Program-made: the position numbers and the translations under genes
Shown here: one piece after another, positions 14,269-22,180 of the stretch
Numbering within the stretch: the first letter of the stretch is position 1
Layout of the letters: each line of letters opens with the position of its first letter
The notes under the pieces: model-generated
What the model saw: only the letters and a program-made list of their open reading frames with translations
Told to the model about the DNA's origin: nothing
Databases searched by the model: none
Assembly: GCA_964407855.1 (NCBI GenBank)
Contig: CAYOXI010000024.1
Span: 1 to 34,646 of the forward strand
Direction of reading: 5' to 3'
DNA: 34,646 nt
Source of the DNA: SHZI01 sp964407855
Lineage (GTDB): Bacteria; Pseudomonadota; Gammaproteobacteria; Steroidobacterales; GCA-2729495

Positions 14269-16632
14269 ATGCGCACGCTCCGTTCGAAGATCCTGGCGCT
14301 CGCGACTGTACTCGTCGTCGCCACGCAGGCCGGCACCATTGCGGCCGTGCTCTACACCGCCAACCAGGAAGTGAGGGAGCGGGCTGAGCGCAACCTGGCC
14401 GGCGCCGCCAGCGTTACCGAGCAGCTCTCCGCCGGGCGGGGTGCCCGCCTGCGCGCCGCGGGAGCCGTGCTCGCCGGCGACCCCTACTTCCGCGGCGCGA
14501 TCGTCGGCGGGAACCTGGATGCGGCGGGGATCATCCTGGAGGGACAGCGACGGCGGGCCGAGGTGGATCTCGCCATCCTGCTTGATCCGCAGGGCCGGGT
14601 CCTCGCCAGCGCCACCGAGCTGCGCCCGGCACGGGTGAGCTTTCCCGGCCTGATCAACCGCGCCGACGGAAGTGCCACGGCGCGCCGGATCATCCGGGAC
14701 AATGACCGGTCCTATGAAGTGGTGACCGTGCCCATCGGCGAGGATGAACCGATCGCATGGCTCGGCATGGGCCTGGTGCTCGACGGCGACTTTGCCCGGC
14801 GCGTGGGCAACCTGACGCGCCTCGATGCCACGCTGCTGGCGCGCATGGGCAGCAACCAGATGGTCCTTGGCAGCTCGCTGGATGCGCTGGATGCTGTCAC
14901 GCTACTGGACGACCTTGACCAGGCGGGTGCGCGCTTGGGCCAGCCGCTGCGTATCCAGACCGGAGGTAGCGAGAATGTGGCCCTGATCCTGCCCCTGATA
15001 CCCGGGTACGGGGAGATCGAGCTGCTGCTGTCCGACCGGCTGGACACCGTGGTAGCCCCCTACGAATCCCTGCGCGCCTCGGTACTGATGCTCAGCACCG
15101 GTACGCTGGCGCTCGCCCTGCTGGGCGGCATGGTCCTGTCCCGGACCATCACCGACCCCGTACAGGCCCTCGTGCAGGCCGCCCGCCGCATCCGTGACGG
15201 CAACTACCTGGAACCAGTGGATGTACCGTCCGGCGGTGAAGTGGCGGAACTGGCCAGTGCCCTGAATGGCATGCAGGAAGGTATTGCCGACCGGGAACGG
15301 CGCATCACCTGGCAGGCCAACTTCGACGTCCTGACCGGACTGCCGAACCGGCTCTCGGCCCTCAACGTCCTGGAGGCAGAGGTTGAATCAGCCCGGCAGG
15401 CAGGCAGCCCGGTGAGCGTGCTGCTGGTCGACCTCAACAACGTCAGTGAACTCGGTACTTCCCTGGGGCACGACCTGGGGGACGCGCTCCGCTGCCAGGC
15501 CGCCGAGCGGCTGCGGGCAGGCCTCGAAGCCGGCCAGTTTCTTGCCCACCTGGAAAGTGACCAGTTCCTGATCCTGATGCCCGGCCGGAATGCCGGTTCA
15601 GCCCGGCGGACGGCGGATGAGCTGCTCCATGTGATCGGCTCGGGGCTGTCGGTGCGGCAGGTGAATGTAAGCGTCAACCCGCGGATCGGCATCGCGGCCT
15701 TTCCGGAACATGCGGACGACGCCGAGCAGCTGCTGAAGCGCGTCGCCATCGCCAGGAACGAAGCGCGGAATCACGATCGCGCCACTGCGACCTACGAACC
15801 CGGCAACGAGGAAAGCCACGTTCGCCAGCTCGCGATCCTGGCCGACCTGCGCCGCGCCGCCCGCGACGATGAATACCTTCTCTACCTGCAGCCCAAGATC
15901 AGCCTCGCAGATGGCCGGATCTGCGGGGCCGAGGCTCTGGTCCGGTGGCAGCATCCCACCTTCGGCTTCCTGTCCCCGGACCAGTTCATTCCGCTGGCCG
16001 AAAAATCCGGGAACATCGGGCTGGTCACCACCTGGGCCCTGACCAACGCCGTGCGCGAGTGCCGCCTCTGGCTGGAGGAAGGCCTCGACCTGTCCGTCTC
16101 GGTCAACCTTTCCGGACGCGACCTCCACGACCGCCAGCTACCAGGCCTCGTGATGGAGCTGCTCAGGGAGCACGATCTGCCGGCCCGCAACCTGGTACTG
16201 GAGATCACCGAGGAGGCCGTGGTACGGGACATGGAGCGTGCCTCCGTCGTCCTCCAGTGCATTCGCGAACTCGGCGTACGGATTTCCGTCGACGATTTCG
16301 GCACCGGCTACTCGTCACTCGGACAGATCAGGAACCTGCCCGTTGACGAACTGAAGATCGACCGGTCTTTCATCAGGGAGCTGCCCGACAACCTGGATGA
16401 TGCTGCCATCGTCCGCACTGCCATCGACCTGGCCAGTCATCTCGACCTTACGGTGCTGGCCGAAGGCGTGGAGTCTGCGTCCGCGCTGGTCTGGCTACAG
16501 GCCCACGGCTGCCAGCAGGCCCAGGGCTTCATGATCAGCAAGCCGATGCCCGCGAGCGAGTTCTGCGCCTGGGTGCGCAACTACGACAGGGATGAGTGCC
16601 GCCCTTCCGCAGTACTGCGGAGGGCGTCCTGA
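14269..16632 (+). CDS. Membrane-bound EAL phosphodiesterase with degenerate GGDEF domain
   Basis: This 787-residue c-di-GMP protein has TM1 (about 7-29), a periplasmic sensor of about 240 residues, TM2 (about 271-291), HAMP, GGDEF (about 350-510) and EAL (about 530-775). The GGDEF signature is replaced by E429-S-D-Q-F433 (HLESDQFLIL), so both glycines and the catalytic Glu are lost and cyclase activity is not expected. The EAL domain looks active: E555-A-L in GAEALVRW, NLSGRDL, ISVDDFGTGYSSL and LAEGVES are intact. The expected role is hydrolysis of c-di-GMP under control of a periplasmic signal, with the dead GGDEF domain possibly binding GTP as a regulator. Its last 52 bases overlap the convergent bactofilin-like gene. 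Confidence 0.92.
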   Translation: MRTLRSKILALATVLVVATQAGTIAAVLYTANQEVRERAERNLAGAASVTEQLSAGRGARLRAAGAVLAGDPYFRGAIVGGNLDAAGIILEGQRRRAEVDLAILLDPQGRVLASATELRPARVSFPGLINRADGSATARRIIRDNDRSYEVVTVPIGEDEPIAWLGMGLVLDGDFARRVGNLTRLDATLLARMGSNQMVLGSSLDALDAVTLLDDLDQAGARLGQPLRIQTGGSENVALILPLIPGYGEIELLLSDRLDTVVAPYESLRASVLMLSTGTLALALLGGMVLSRTITDPVQALVQAARRIRDGNYLEPVDVPSGGEVAELASALNGMQEGIADRERRITWQANFDVLTGLPNRLSALNVLEAEVESARQAGSPVSVLLVDLNNVSELGTSLGHDLGDALRCQAAERLRAGLEAGQFLAHLESDQFLILMPGRNAGSARRTADELLHVIGSGLSVRQVNVSVNPRIGIAAFPEHADDAEQLLKRVAIARNEARNHDRATATYEPGNEESHVRQLAILADLRRAARDDEYLLYLQPKISLADGRICGAEALVRWQHPTFGFLSPDQFIPLAEKSGNIGLVTTWALTNAVRECRLWLEEGLDLSVSVNLSGRDLHDRQLPGLVMELLREHDLPARNLVLEITEEAVVRDMERASVVLQCIRELGVRISVDDFGTGYSSLGQIRNLPVDELKIDRSFIRELPDNLDDAAIVRTAIDLASHLDLTVLAEGVESASALVWLQAHGCQQAQGFMISKPMPASEFCAWVRNYDRDECRPSAVLRRAS

Positions 16633-17750
16633 CCGGCCCAACGGCCGGTGGCAAGTGCGGTTAGTGCGCCGAAGCCTGCCAGCAGCAGCGCGAGATTCAG
16701 CAGGGAGCCGAGCACCGGCAGATCCTGCGCGGCAACGAGCAGCGCGACCAGGGCTGCCAGCAGCAGGATACTGCGCCAGCCACCGATCCTGCCTGGCGTA
16801 CCCGCCCCGAAGAGACGATCGCGCACCAGACCCGCCAGCATCAACAGGCCCAGGAGACCAGCCAGCAGCAGGCCGAACAGGTACGCGGACATCAGCAACA
16901 GGGCGAGGATCCAGCCGAAGATCGTCGCCGCCAGGATGAGGGCTGCGACCGGCGTCACCAGCAGCCCCGCGCCACCCAGCAGCAGCGTGCGCCCCGGCGC
17001 CGTCCGGAAGCCCGCCGCCGAGCGGCTGACGAGCCCGGGCACCATCAACCAGAGCAGCAGGGCCGCCAGGCCCACGGCAATGCCCACCATCAGGCCGGAC
17101 GCCGTCCGCGGACGGCTGCCGGGCGCACGGGGTCCCCGCATGCCGCTCACGTCGCCGAGGATCCGCGCTTCCTCGGCGATGACAGGCTGTTGTTCGCTGC
17201 GCCAGAGCAGGTTGCCGCCGATGACGGCGCCGGGCAGCACACGGATCTCGCCGGCGGTCACCTGCACGTTGCCCGCGATACGCCCGCTGATCACGACATT
17301 GCGGGCGAAGATGCGCACGTCACCGCCCAGGTCTCCGTCCAGCTCGAGAGTCCCGGCGGCAATCCAGGTACGGCCACCGATGGCGCTTCCTGGCCGGATG
17401 GCCACTAACCCGCCAGCGATGGTGGCCTGGTCAGTGACGAAACCGTCCAGCACGAACTCCCCGGCAGCGACGCGCAGGTCATCGCCGATACCCCCGGGGA
17501 TGGTGACCCGCCCGGCCGCAATCAGCGCATCGCCCTCGACATCGCCGGCGATCGACACCGCGCCCGCCGCCACGACCGCCGACCCGGCGACGGCACTGGC
17601 AATGGCAATGTCGGCTGCCGCCGCGTAGAGATCGTCGTCGAGCGGCCGCTCAAGCTGGATCCGCGTTCCGGCCCGGGTCTCCGCCGCGACCTGCGGGGCC
17701 GCCAGCAGCGCCGGCAGGACCAGCAGCAGGATGACCCCGGAACCGCGCAT
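16581..17750 (-). CDS. Exported bactofilin-like beta-helix protein with C-terminal membrane domain
   Basis: This 389-residue protein starts with a signal peptide (LLLVLPALLAAPQVAAE). Residues about 45-200 are a short-period Ala/Gly/Val/Ile repeat, for example GDVEGDALIAAGRVTIPG and GDLGGDVRIFARNVVISG, which fits the right-handed beta-helix of polymer-forming bactofilins. After an Arg/Pro-rich linker, the C-terminal half has about four to five transmembrane helices (VGIAVGLAALLLWLMV, LFGLLLAGLLGLLMLAG). Classical bactofilins are cytoplasmic; here the signal peptide places the helix in the periplasm (inference). It follows the hemerythrin-like gene after 11 bases and ends inside the convergent EAL gene. 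Function unknown; membrane stress or shape are possible roles. Confidence 0.75.
   Translation of the reverse strand: MRGSGVILLLVLPALLAAPQVAAETRAGTRIQLERPLDDDLYAAAADIAIASAVAGSAVVAAGAVSIAGDVEGDALIAAGRVTIPGGIGDDLRVAAGEFVLDGFVTDQATIAGGLVAIRPGSAIGGRTWIAAGTLELDGDLGGDVRIFARNVVISGRIAGNVQVTAGEIRVLPGAVIGGNLLWRSEQQPVIAEEARILGDVSGMRGPRAPGSRPRTASGLMVGIAVGLAALLLWLMVPGLVSRSAAGFRTAPGRTLLLGGAGLLVTPVAALILAATIFGWILALLLMSAYLFGLLLAGLLGLLMLAGLVRDRLFGAGTPGRIGGWRSILLLAALVALLVAAQDLPVLGSLLNLALLLAGFGALTALATGRWAGQDALRSTAEGRHSSLS
16600..16626. terminator. Hairpin in the overlap of two convergent genes
   Basis: The segment from CGCCCTTCCGCAG to CTGCGGAGGGCG forms a stem of about 12 bp with a single bulged T and a 2-base centre. 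It lies within the 52-base overlap of the convergent EAL and bactofilin-like coding ends. There is no clear T-run on either side, so an intrinsic terminator is uncertain; it may instead stabilise the 3' end of one or both messages. Confidence 0.35.
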
Positions 17751-17761
17751 CAGGCGGCCAT

Positions 17762-18325
17762 TCAGCCGGCGCGTTGCAGGTCCGCGAGCGGGGCCGGGAG
17801 GCGGGCAAAGACCTGGTCATAGAGCTGCTCCTCGCGGCGCGCATCCGTCTCGGAGACGTGCGCCATGTCCTCCCAGTCGGCCGGGCTGAAGAGCCGCGCC
17901 GCGAGCTCAGTGGTGGCGCCATGGTGGCCCATGTTCTGCACGATATAGCGGCTATAGGCCCGGCTGATGGCTTCGAACTGGCCGACCGCACCGGCAGCCG
18001 GGGCCGGCACCTCCAGGGTCCTCCTGGCGGCGGAAAAGGCCGTCAGCAGCGCCTGGTTGCCGGCGAGGCGCTCGTCGAGTTCCATCAGGGCCTGCTTCGC
18101 GGTGGCGTCCGGCGGGCCGAGCTTCTCGCGGATCATGTCCCCCATCCGGATGTCCTGGGCGTGGAGGCGCTCCATCGAGGCCTCCATGTATTCCCCGATG
18201 GCGATATAGAAGGGCACGAAGGCCCCGTCGCCATCGGCGGTCCGGTTGACGGCCGTTGTCAGCAGTTCGCGGACAGACTTGAGGCGCCGGCGCTCGCCGG
18301 CGACGCGTTCACGCAGTGTGGTCAT
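17762..18325 (-). CDS. Hemerythrin-like alpha-helical protein
   Basis: This 187-residue protein is predicted all-helical, with no signal peptide. The pattern of His and Glu (RLHAQD, LMELDERLAGNQ, YIVQNMGHHGATTELAARL, then SPADWEDMAHVSE) resembles the HHE hemerythrin-like fold, in which His and Glu side chains bind a di-iron centre that senses or carries O2 or NO. I cannot assign the full ligand set with certainty, so the call is tentative. I start at the ATG at 18325 (MTTLRERV); the frame is open upstream into the neighbouring gene but looks non-coding there. It lies 20 bases after the aldo/keto reductase and 11 bases before the bactofilin-like gene. Confidence 0.6.
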   Translation of the reverse strand: MTTLRERVAGERRRLKSVRELLTTAVNRTADGDGAFVPFYIAIGEYMEASMERLHAQDIRMGDMIREKLGPPDATAKQALMELDERLAGNQALLTAFSAARRTLEVPAPAAGAVGQFEAISRAYSRYIVQNMGHHGATTELAARLFSPADWEDMAHVSETDARREEQLYDQVFARLPAPLADLQRAG

Positions 18326-18345
18326 GCTCTTGCTCTCTTCGGGAT

Positions 18346-19329
18346 TCAGATATTGACGGATGACATCATGCCTGCCGGATAGCGATCGCCATAGACCAGA
18401 TTTTCGGGGATGGCCGTTTCCACGCGTGCAAGCTGCTCCGGCGACAGCGTAAGGCTCACCGCCCGGGCGTTTTCCTCCAGGTAGCGGCGCTTCTTGGTAC
18501 CGGGAATGGGCAGCACGCCTGACCACTGGGCGAGCACCCAGGCCAGCGACAGCTGGGCCGGCGTGCAGCCAAATTCCCGGGCGAGAGCACTAAAACGCGC
18601 GGCAACCTCCGCGTTACGCGCCAGATTGTCGTCAGTGAAGCGCGGAAAGAGGCGGCGCGTGTCGCCGGGCGGCAGGTCGGAGGCGCCCGCGACGCTGCCA
18701 GCGAGAAATCCCCGCCCCAGGGGACTGTAGGCCACAAAGGCAATGCCGAGTTCGCGGCAGATCTCAAGCGATGCGCGGGCGTCGCTGCGCGTCCACGGTG
18801 ACAGCTCGCTCTGCAGGGCGGCCACCGGATGGATCCGGTGTGCCTCCCGCAGCGTGGCCGGGCCGGCTTCCGACAGACCCAGATGGCGAATCTTGCCTGC
18901 CCGCACCAGGTCGGCCATCGTGCCCACGGAGTCGGCCAGCGGCACCCCCGCATCAATGCGGTGCAGGTAGAACAGGTCGATCTGGTCGACGCGAAGGCGC
19001 CCCAGGCTCTCATCACAGGACCGGCGGATGGTGGCCGGCCGGTTGTCGGCCGAGATGCGCCCGTCATCGGTGCGCGTCAGCCCGCATTTGGTGGCGAGGA
19101 AGACTTCGTTCCGCCGCGCGCGAAGGCAGTCACCCACGAAACGCTCGTTGGCGCCGTCCTGGTAGACCGCCGCGGTATCGAGGTGGTTGATGCCGAGATC
19201 GAGCGCACGCAGCAGCGTGGCCCGGGCCTCGGCATCATCGCGGGCGCCGTACCAGCCCACCATCCCCATGCAGCCGAGGCCAAGGGCGGAGACGCTGGTG
19301 CCGGTGTTGCCGAGGGGACGTTGCTGCAT
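18346..19329 (-). CDS. Aldo/keto reductase
   Basis: This 327-residue NADP-dependent oxidoreductase with a TIM-barrel fold begins MQQRPLGNTGTSVSALGLGC. The catalytic tetrad is visible: D51 and Y56 (LDTAAVY), K81 (LATKCG) and H123 (YLHRID). The cofactor-binding end PIPGTKKRRYLEENARA is present. It groups with the AKR13/YhdN-like aldehyde reductases; the physiological substrate is unknown. A start at 19389 would add 20 residues but would overlap the upstream DUF2779 gene, so the ATG at 19329, where the family begins, is preferred. It is the second gene of a leftward four-gene operon. Confidence 0.92.
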   Translation of the reverse strand: MQQRPLGNTGTSVSALGLGCMGMVGWYGARDDAEARATLLRALDLGINHLDTAAVYQDGANERFVGDCLRARRNEVFLATKCGLTRTDDGRISADNRPATIRRSCDESLGRLRVDQIDLFYLHRIDAGVPLADSVGTMADLVRAGKIRHLGLSEAGPATLREAHRIHPVAALQSELSPWTRSDARASLEICRELGIAFVAYSPLGRGFLAGSVAGASDLPPGDTRRLFPRFTDDNLARNAEVAARFSALAREFGCTPAQLSLAWVLAQWSGVLPIPGTKKRRYLEENARAVSLTLSPEQLARVETAIPENLVYGDRYPAGMMSSVNI

Positions 19330-19363
19330 GGGAAGGGGATACTCCGACGCGGCGAGGCGCGGA

Positions 19364-20842
19364 TCAAGTCCCGGCAGCGTCCGGTCCATTCTCCAGCCAG
19401 CGCACGATGCGCAGGAGCCCCTCGGTGTCCAGCGCGCAGTAGCGCTCGAGGCCCGCCCCGAGCCCGGCCCGGCGCTCAGGCCCGGTGGCCGGATTGATCA
19501 GTTCGAGCCAGGCATTGCTCGCTGCATTGCCTTCGTTGATTTCCCCGAGCGCCGCGTAGCTGAGATCCGGCGCGATCACCGGCAGCACCGCCTTCAGGGA
19601 CCAGGAACCCCGCATGTCCGGGTGATAGTAGTGATCCCGCAGCAGCGGATGCAGGTCAACGAGCCTTGCCAGGATACCCTTCAGCGAGGCGTCCAGATCC
19701 GGATAACTCTTTCGCAGCGCGTTGATCACGCTCCGTTCATAGCCGGACCAGGTGAGCACCGGACCCGAGGCCTCCAGCGCGTCGATCAGCGCCTCGGCGC
19801 AGGCCCGCCCCGGATGGCTGGCCCGCCGGTGCAGATAGCCCCGGTGCTGCACGCTGCCGTCGGCCTGCTGTACATGACAGGAAAACTGGAACGCCAGGGA
19901 TTCGAAGGGCCGGGTGCCCGGGAACACCGGCACCGCCGGGCCTGCCGTTTCGAAGTCGAGGTAGTAGCGGGGCCAGCCCAGCGCCCGGGCAAAGTCCCGC
20001 GCGGCCGGATCGAGTTGCTCACTGCCGGCGCGGGTGGCTGCCAGGATGCGGCGCTGCTTCACGCCGCTGACCTGGTCCGGCGGGACGTCCCGGATGTCCC
20101 GGTAGCCGGCGGCCAGCAGCGCGCCGAGCTTGTCCCGGTCACCACCGAGACCCGACACCGGGTAGGCCGTGTCTTCCGCCCAGCAATGCCGCATGTAGCC
20201 GCAGGCGTAGGGCGTGGTGCACCGCCTCCCCGGCTGGATGGCAGGCTCATCAGCGGTGCCGGCTGCCGCCCGGGCCAGGCTGAGCCATTGCGGTACGGCT
20301 TCTGCCAGCAGGTCCACCTGGCCGGTGACATCCACTTCGGTCAGCAGCCCCCGATAGTCGCCGTTGCCCGCGTAGACGAACTCCCGGTTCACATGGGCCA
20401 GCGACACGCGGCTGACTGCCAGTCCTGCGCCCCGGGCAACCCAGAGCTGCACGGCGCAGTCCGGCAGGTGCTCGTCCTTGATGCTGGCGGTGGATTTGAC
20501 CTCGATGAGGCGCGCCCCGCCGGGTTCCCGCAGCAGCACATCCAGCCGCACCAGTAACCCATCGTGTTCGAGGGTCGCTTCATAGACGGGCCGGTTGTCC
20601 CGGCTGTCGGCCAGCAGTGCCCGCGTGGTGTCCAGCGCAGCACCGAGCCCGTCGGCATACGCCACGAGATGCCCATCGCCGTAGAGCTGGCGGGCCCTGT
20701 CGCCCACTGCATGCCCACCGGCGAAGGCGGCGGCCGTGCCCTCTGAAATGACCTCCAGCTCCGGCCGGTGGATCCCAAGCCACAGGCGCCGCGGGCACTG
20801 CAGGTAGCCCATCAGCTTCGATTTGGACAGGCGGACTGCCAT
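19364..20842 (-). CDS. DUF2779 nuclease: Cas4/RecB-like nuclease with iron-sulfur cysteines plus DEDD exonuclease
   Basis: This 492-residue protein combines two nuclease modules. The N-terminal half has a PD-(D/E)XK core, D101 and E114-x-K116 (RLIEVKS). A first cysteine at C16 (YLQCPRRLWL) and a C208-x5-C214-x5-C220 group match the split four-cysteine iron-sulfur layout of Cas4 and AddB nucleases. The C-terminal half is DUF2779, a DnaQ-like exonuclease, with the first motif D296-F-E298 (YYLDFETAG) and a late ALDTEGLLRI motif. Role unknown: DNA or RNA end-processing is likely. The frame is open upstream to 20968; I start at 20842 (MAVRLSKSKLMGYLQC), where the family begins. It is the first gene of the leftward operon and divergent from DUF423. 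No CRISPR genes are nearby. Confidence 0.85.
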   Translation of the reverse strand: MAVRLSKSKLMGYLQCPRRLWLGIHRPELEVISEGTAAAFAGGHAVGDRARQLYGDGHLVAYADGLGAALDTTRALLADSRDNRPVYEATLEHDGLLVRLDVLLREPGGARLIEVKSTASIKDEHLPDCAVQLWVARGAGLAVSRVSLAHVNREFVYAGNGDYRGLLTEVDVTGQVDLLAEAVPQWLSLARAAAGTADEPAIQPGRRCTTPYACGYMRHCWAEDTAYPVSGLGGDRDKLGALLAAGYRDIRDVPPDQVSGVKQRRILAATRAGSEQLDPAARDFARALGWPRYYLDFETAGPAVPVFPGTRPFESLAFQFSCHVQQADGSVQHRGYLHRRASHPGRACAEALIDALEASGPVLTWSGYERSVINALRKSYPDLDASLKGILARLVDLHPLLRDHYYHPDMRGSWSLKAVLPVIAPDLSYAALGEINEGNAASNAWLELINPATGPERRAGLGAGLERYCALDTEGLLRIVRWLENGPDAAGT

Positions 20843-20879
20843 ACTCTGAACGCGCCTCAACGAATCCCGGGATGCCGTC

Positions 20880-21284
20880 ATGAACACTGTACCGTTGTCC
20901 GGCCCGTCCAAGGCCTTTCTGATCATCGGCGGCCTGTCCCTGCTGGTGGTCACCCAGCTCAGCGCCATCGGCTTTCACGCCCTGCACGACATACTCACGC
21001 CGGAGAAGCGCGCCTCCTGGCAGTGGGCCACGCAGATGCAGTTTTATCATTCCCTCGGACTGATCCTGCTGGCGCTGCTCGCGCCGCGGCTGGGCAATTC
21101 CCGGCTGGTGACGCTGGCCGGCGGCCTGATGGTGCTGGGCCTCGTGCTGTTTTCTGGCAGCATCTACCTGGGATCGCTGGGGATAGCACCGGTTGGCCAG
21201 TTCGCGCCCTTCGGCGGCGGCTCCTTCATGGTGGCGTGGCTGCTGGTGGCCATTGCCGCGATGCGGACCCGCACCAGCATCTGA
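20880..21284 (+). CDS. DUF423 family small membrane protein (YgdD-like)
   Basis: This 134-residue protein has four predicted transmembrane helices. The family features are the N-terminal helix with GFHALHD, the segment WATQMQFYHSLGLILLALL, and LVLFSGSIYLGSLG followed by FAPFGGGSFMVAWLLVAIAA. DUF423 proteins are widespread inner-membrane proteins of unknown function. A GGGATG precedes the ATG. The NAD(P)-binding lipoprotein-like gene follows 39 bases later on the same strand. Confidence 0.9.
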   Translation: MNTVPLSGPSKAFLIIGGLSLLVVTQLSAIGFHALHDILTPEKRASWQWATQMQFYHSLGLILLALLAPRLGNSRLVTLAGGLMVLGLVLFSGSIYLGSLGIAPVGQFAPFGGGSFMVAWLLVAIAAMRTRTSI

Positions 21285-21323
21285 CGCCCGATTCACCCTG
21301 ATCATGCCCGGAGAGTCACGACG

Positions 21324-22097
21324 ATGAACATGCACCTGAATCGCCGCCACCTGTTGCTGGTTACTGCCACGCTTGCCCTGGGTGCGGGTTGCGCCACAGG
21401 CGTGCCAGCTGGCCCCCGCACCGTACTGGTGGCCGGCGCCACGGGGCAAACCGGCCAGCTGGTGGTCCAGGAACTGCGTACCCAGGGCTTCGCCATCCGG
21501 GCGCTGGTCCGGGACGCCGACAAGGCGCGCGCCACGCTGGGCGAGGATGTGGAACTCATGGTCGGCGACGTGCAGGACCCGGCCAGCCTGGCACCGGCAA
21601 TGCGCGGCGCGGATGCCGTAATTTCCACCATCGGCGCCCGGGGCGCGAAGGGGCCGGACTCACCCGAAGCCATCGACTACAGCGGCGTGCGGAATCTGGT
21701 CGAGGCGGCCGCAGCAGCCCGGGTGCAGCAGTTTGTGCTGGTCTCGTCCCGGGGCGCCACCCAGGAGGACAACGCCCTGAACAGGATGTTCGGCAACGTG
21801 CTGATCTGGAAACTGAAGGGCGAGGATGCCCTGCGCGCCAGCGGTGTCGCCTACACGGTGATCCGTCCCGGTGGCCTGATCAACGTACCGGGTGGCGACA
21901 AGGCGATCATGTTCGAACAGGGCGACCCCGTGGTGCGCGACTCGACCATCGCCCGGGCGGATCTCGCCCGGATCTGCGTAGCCGCCCTCCAGCATCCGGA
22001 GGCCCGCAACCGGACCTTTGAAACCAGCAGCCTGCCCGGCTCGCCGGCCACGGACTGGCAGGCGCTGTTCGCAGCACTCACGCCCGACGCCCGCTGA
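21324..22097 (+). CDS. NAD(P)-binding SDR/NmrA-like protein with lipoprotein signal
   Basis: This 257-residue protein carries an atypical short-chain dehydrogenase fold: the cofactor motif VLVAGATGQTGQLVVQEL, the ADAVISTIGA strand, VLVSSRGAT and the YTVIRPGGL active-site region typical of NmrA/HSCARG-like sugar-nucleotide or redox-sensing enzymes. Before this domain is an N-terminal signal (NRRHLLLVTATLALGAGC) ending in a lipobox, LGAGC, so Cys23 could be lipidated. An enzyme with a cytosolic cofactor placed outside the inner membrane is unusual; Tat export of a folded, cofactor-loaded protein is conceivable (RRHLLL resembles a weak twin-arginine motif). GGAGAG precedes the ATG. Confidence 0.85.
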   Translation: MNMHLNRRHLLLVTATLALGAGCATGVPAGPRTVLVAGATGQTGQLVVQELRTQGFAIRALVRDADKARATLGEDVELMVGDVQDPASLAPAMRGADAVISTIGARGAKGPDSPEAIDYSGVRNLVEAAAAARVQQFVLVSSRGATQEDNALNRMFGNVLIWKLKGEDALRASGVAYTVIRPGGLINVPGGDKAIMFEQGDPVVRDSTIARADLARICVAALQHPEARNRTFETSSLPGSPATDWQALFAALTPDAR

Positions 22098-22172
22098 GGG
22101 CGGCAGCGCCCGGAGCTGCACTTCCTCGAGATCGCGGAGCGCAGACTCGGCGAAGCGGATGATCCTGGCCAT
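22098..22172 (-). pseudogene. Possible ParE/RelE-type toxin remnant
   Basis: From an ATG at 22172, 8 bases after the tsaC/sua5 stop, the reading frame begins MARIIRFAESALRDLEEVQ, which strongly resembles the N-terminus of ParE/RelE-type toxins. After about 20 residues the similarity stops and the frame continues only as antisense of the SDR gene. The toxin therefore seems truncated, with a junction close to 22100-22115. No antitoxin gene is next to it. The call rests on a short similarity seen by eye. Confidence 0.35.
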
Positions 22173-22180
22173 GGTGTGAC

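Noticed and set aside
19364..20842. Cas4 of a CRISPR system
   Set aside because: The fused DUF2779 exonuclease, the unusual cysteine spacing and the absence of any repeat array or cas gene argue against it.
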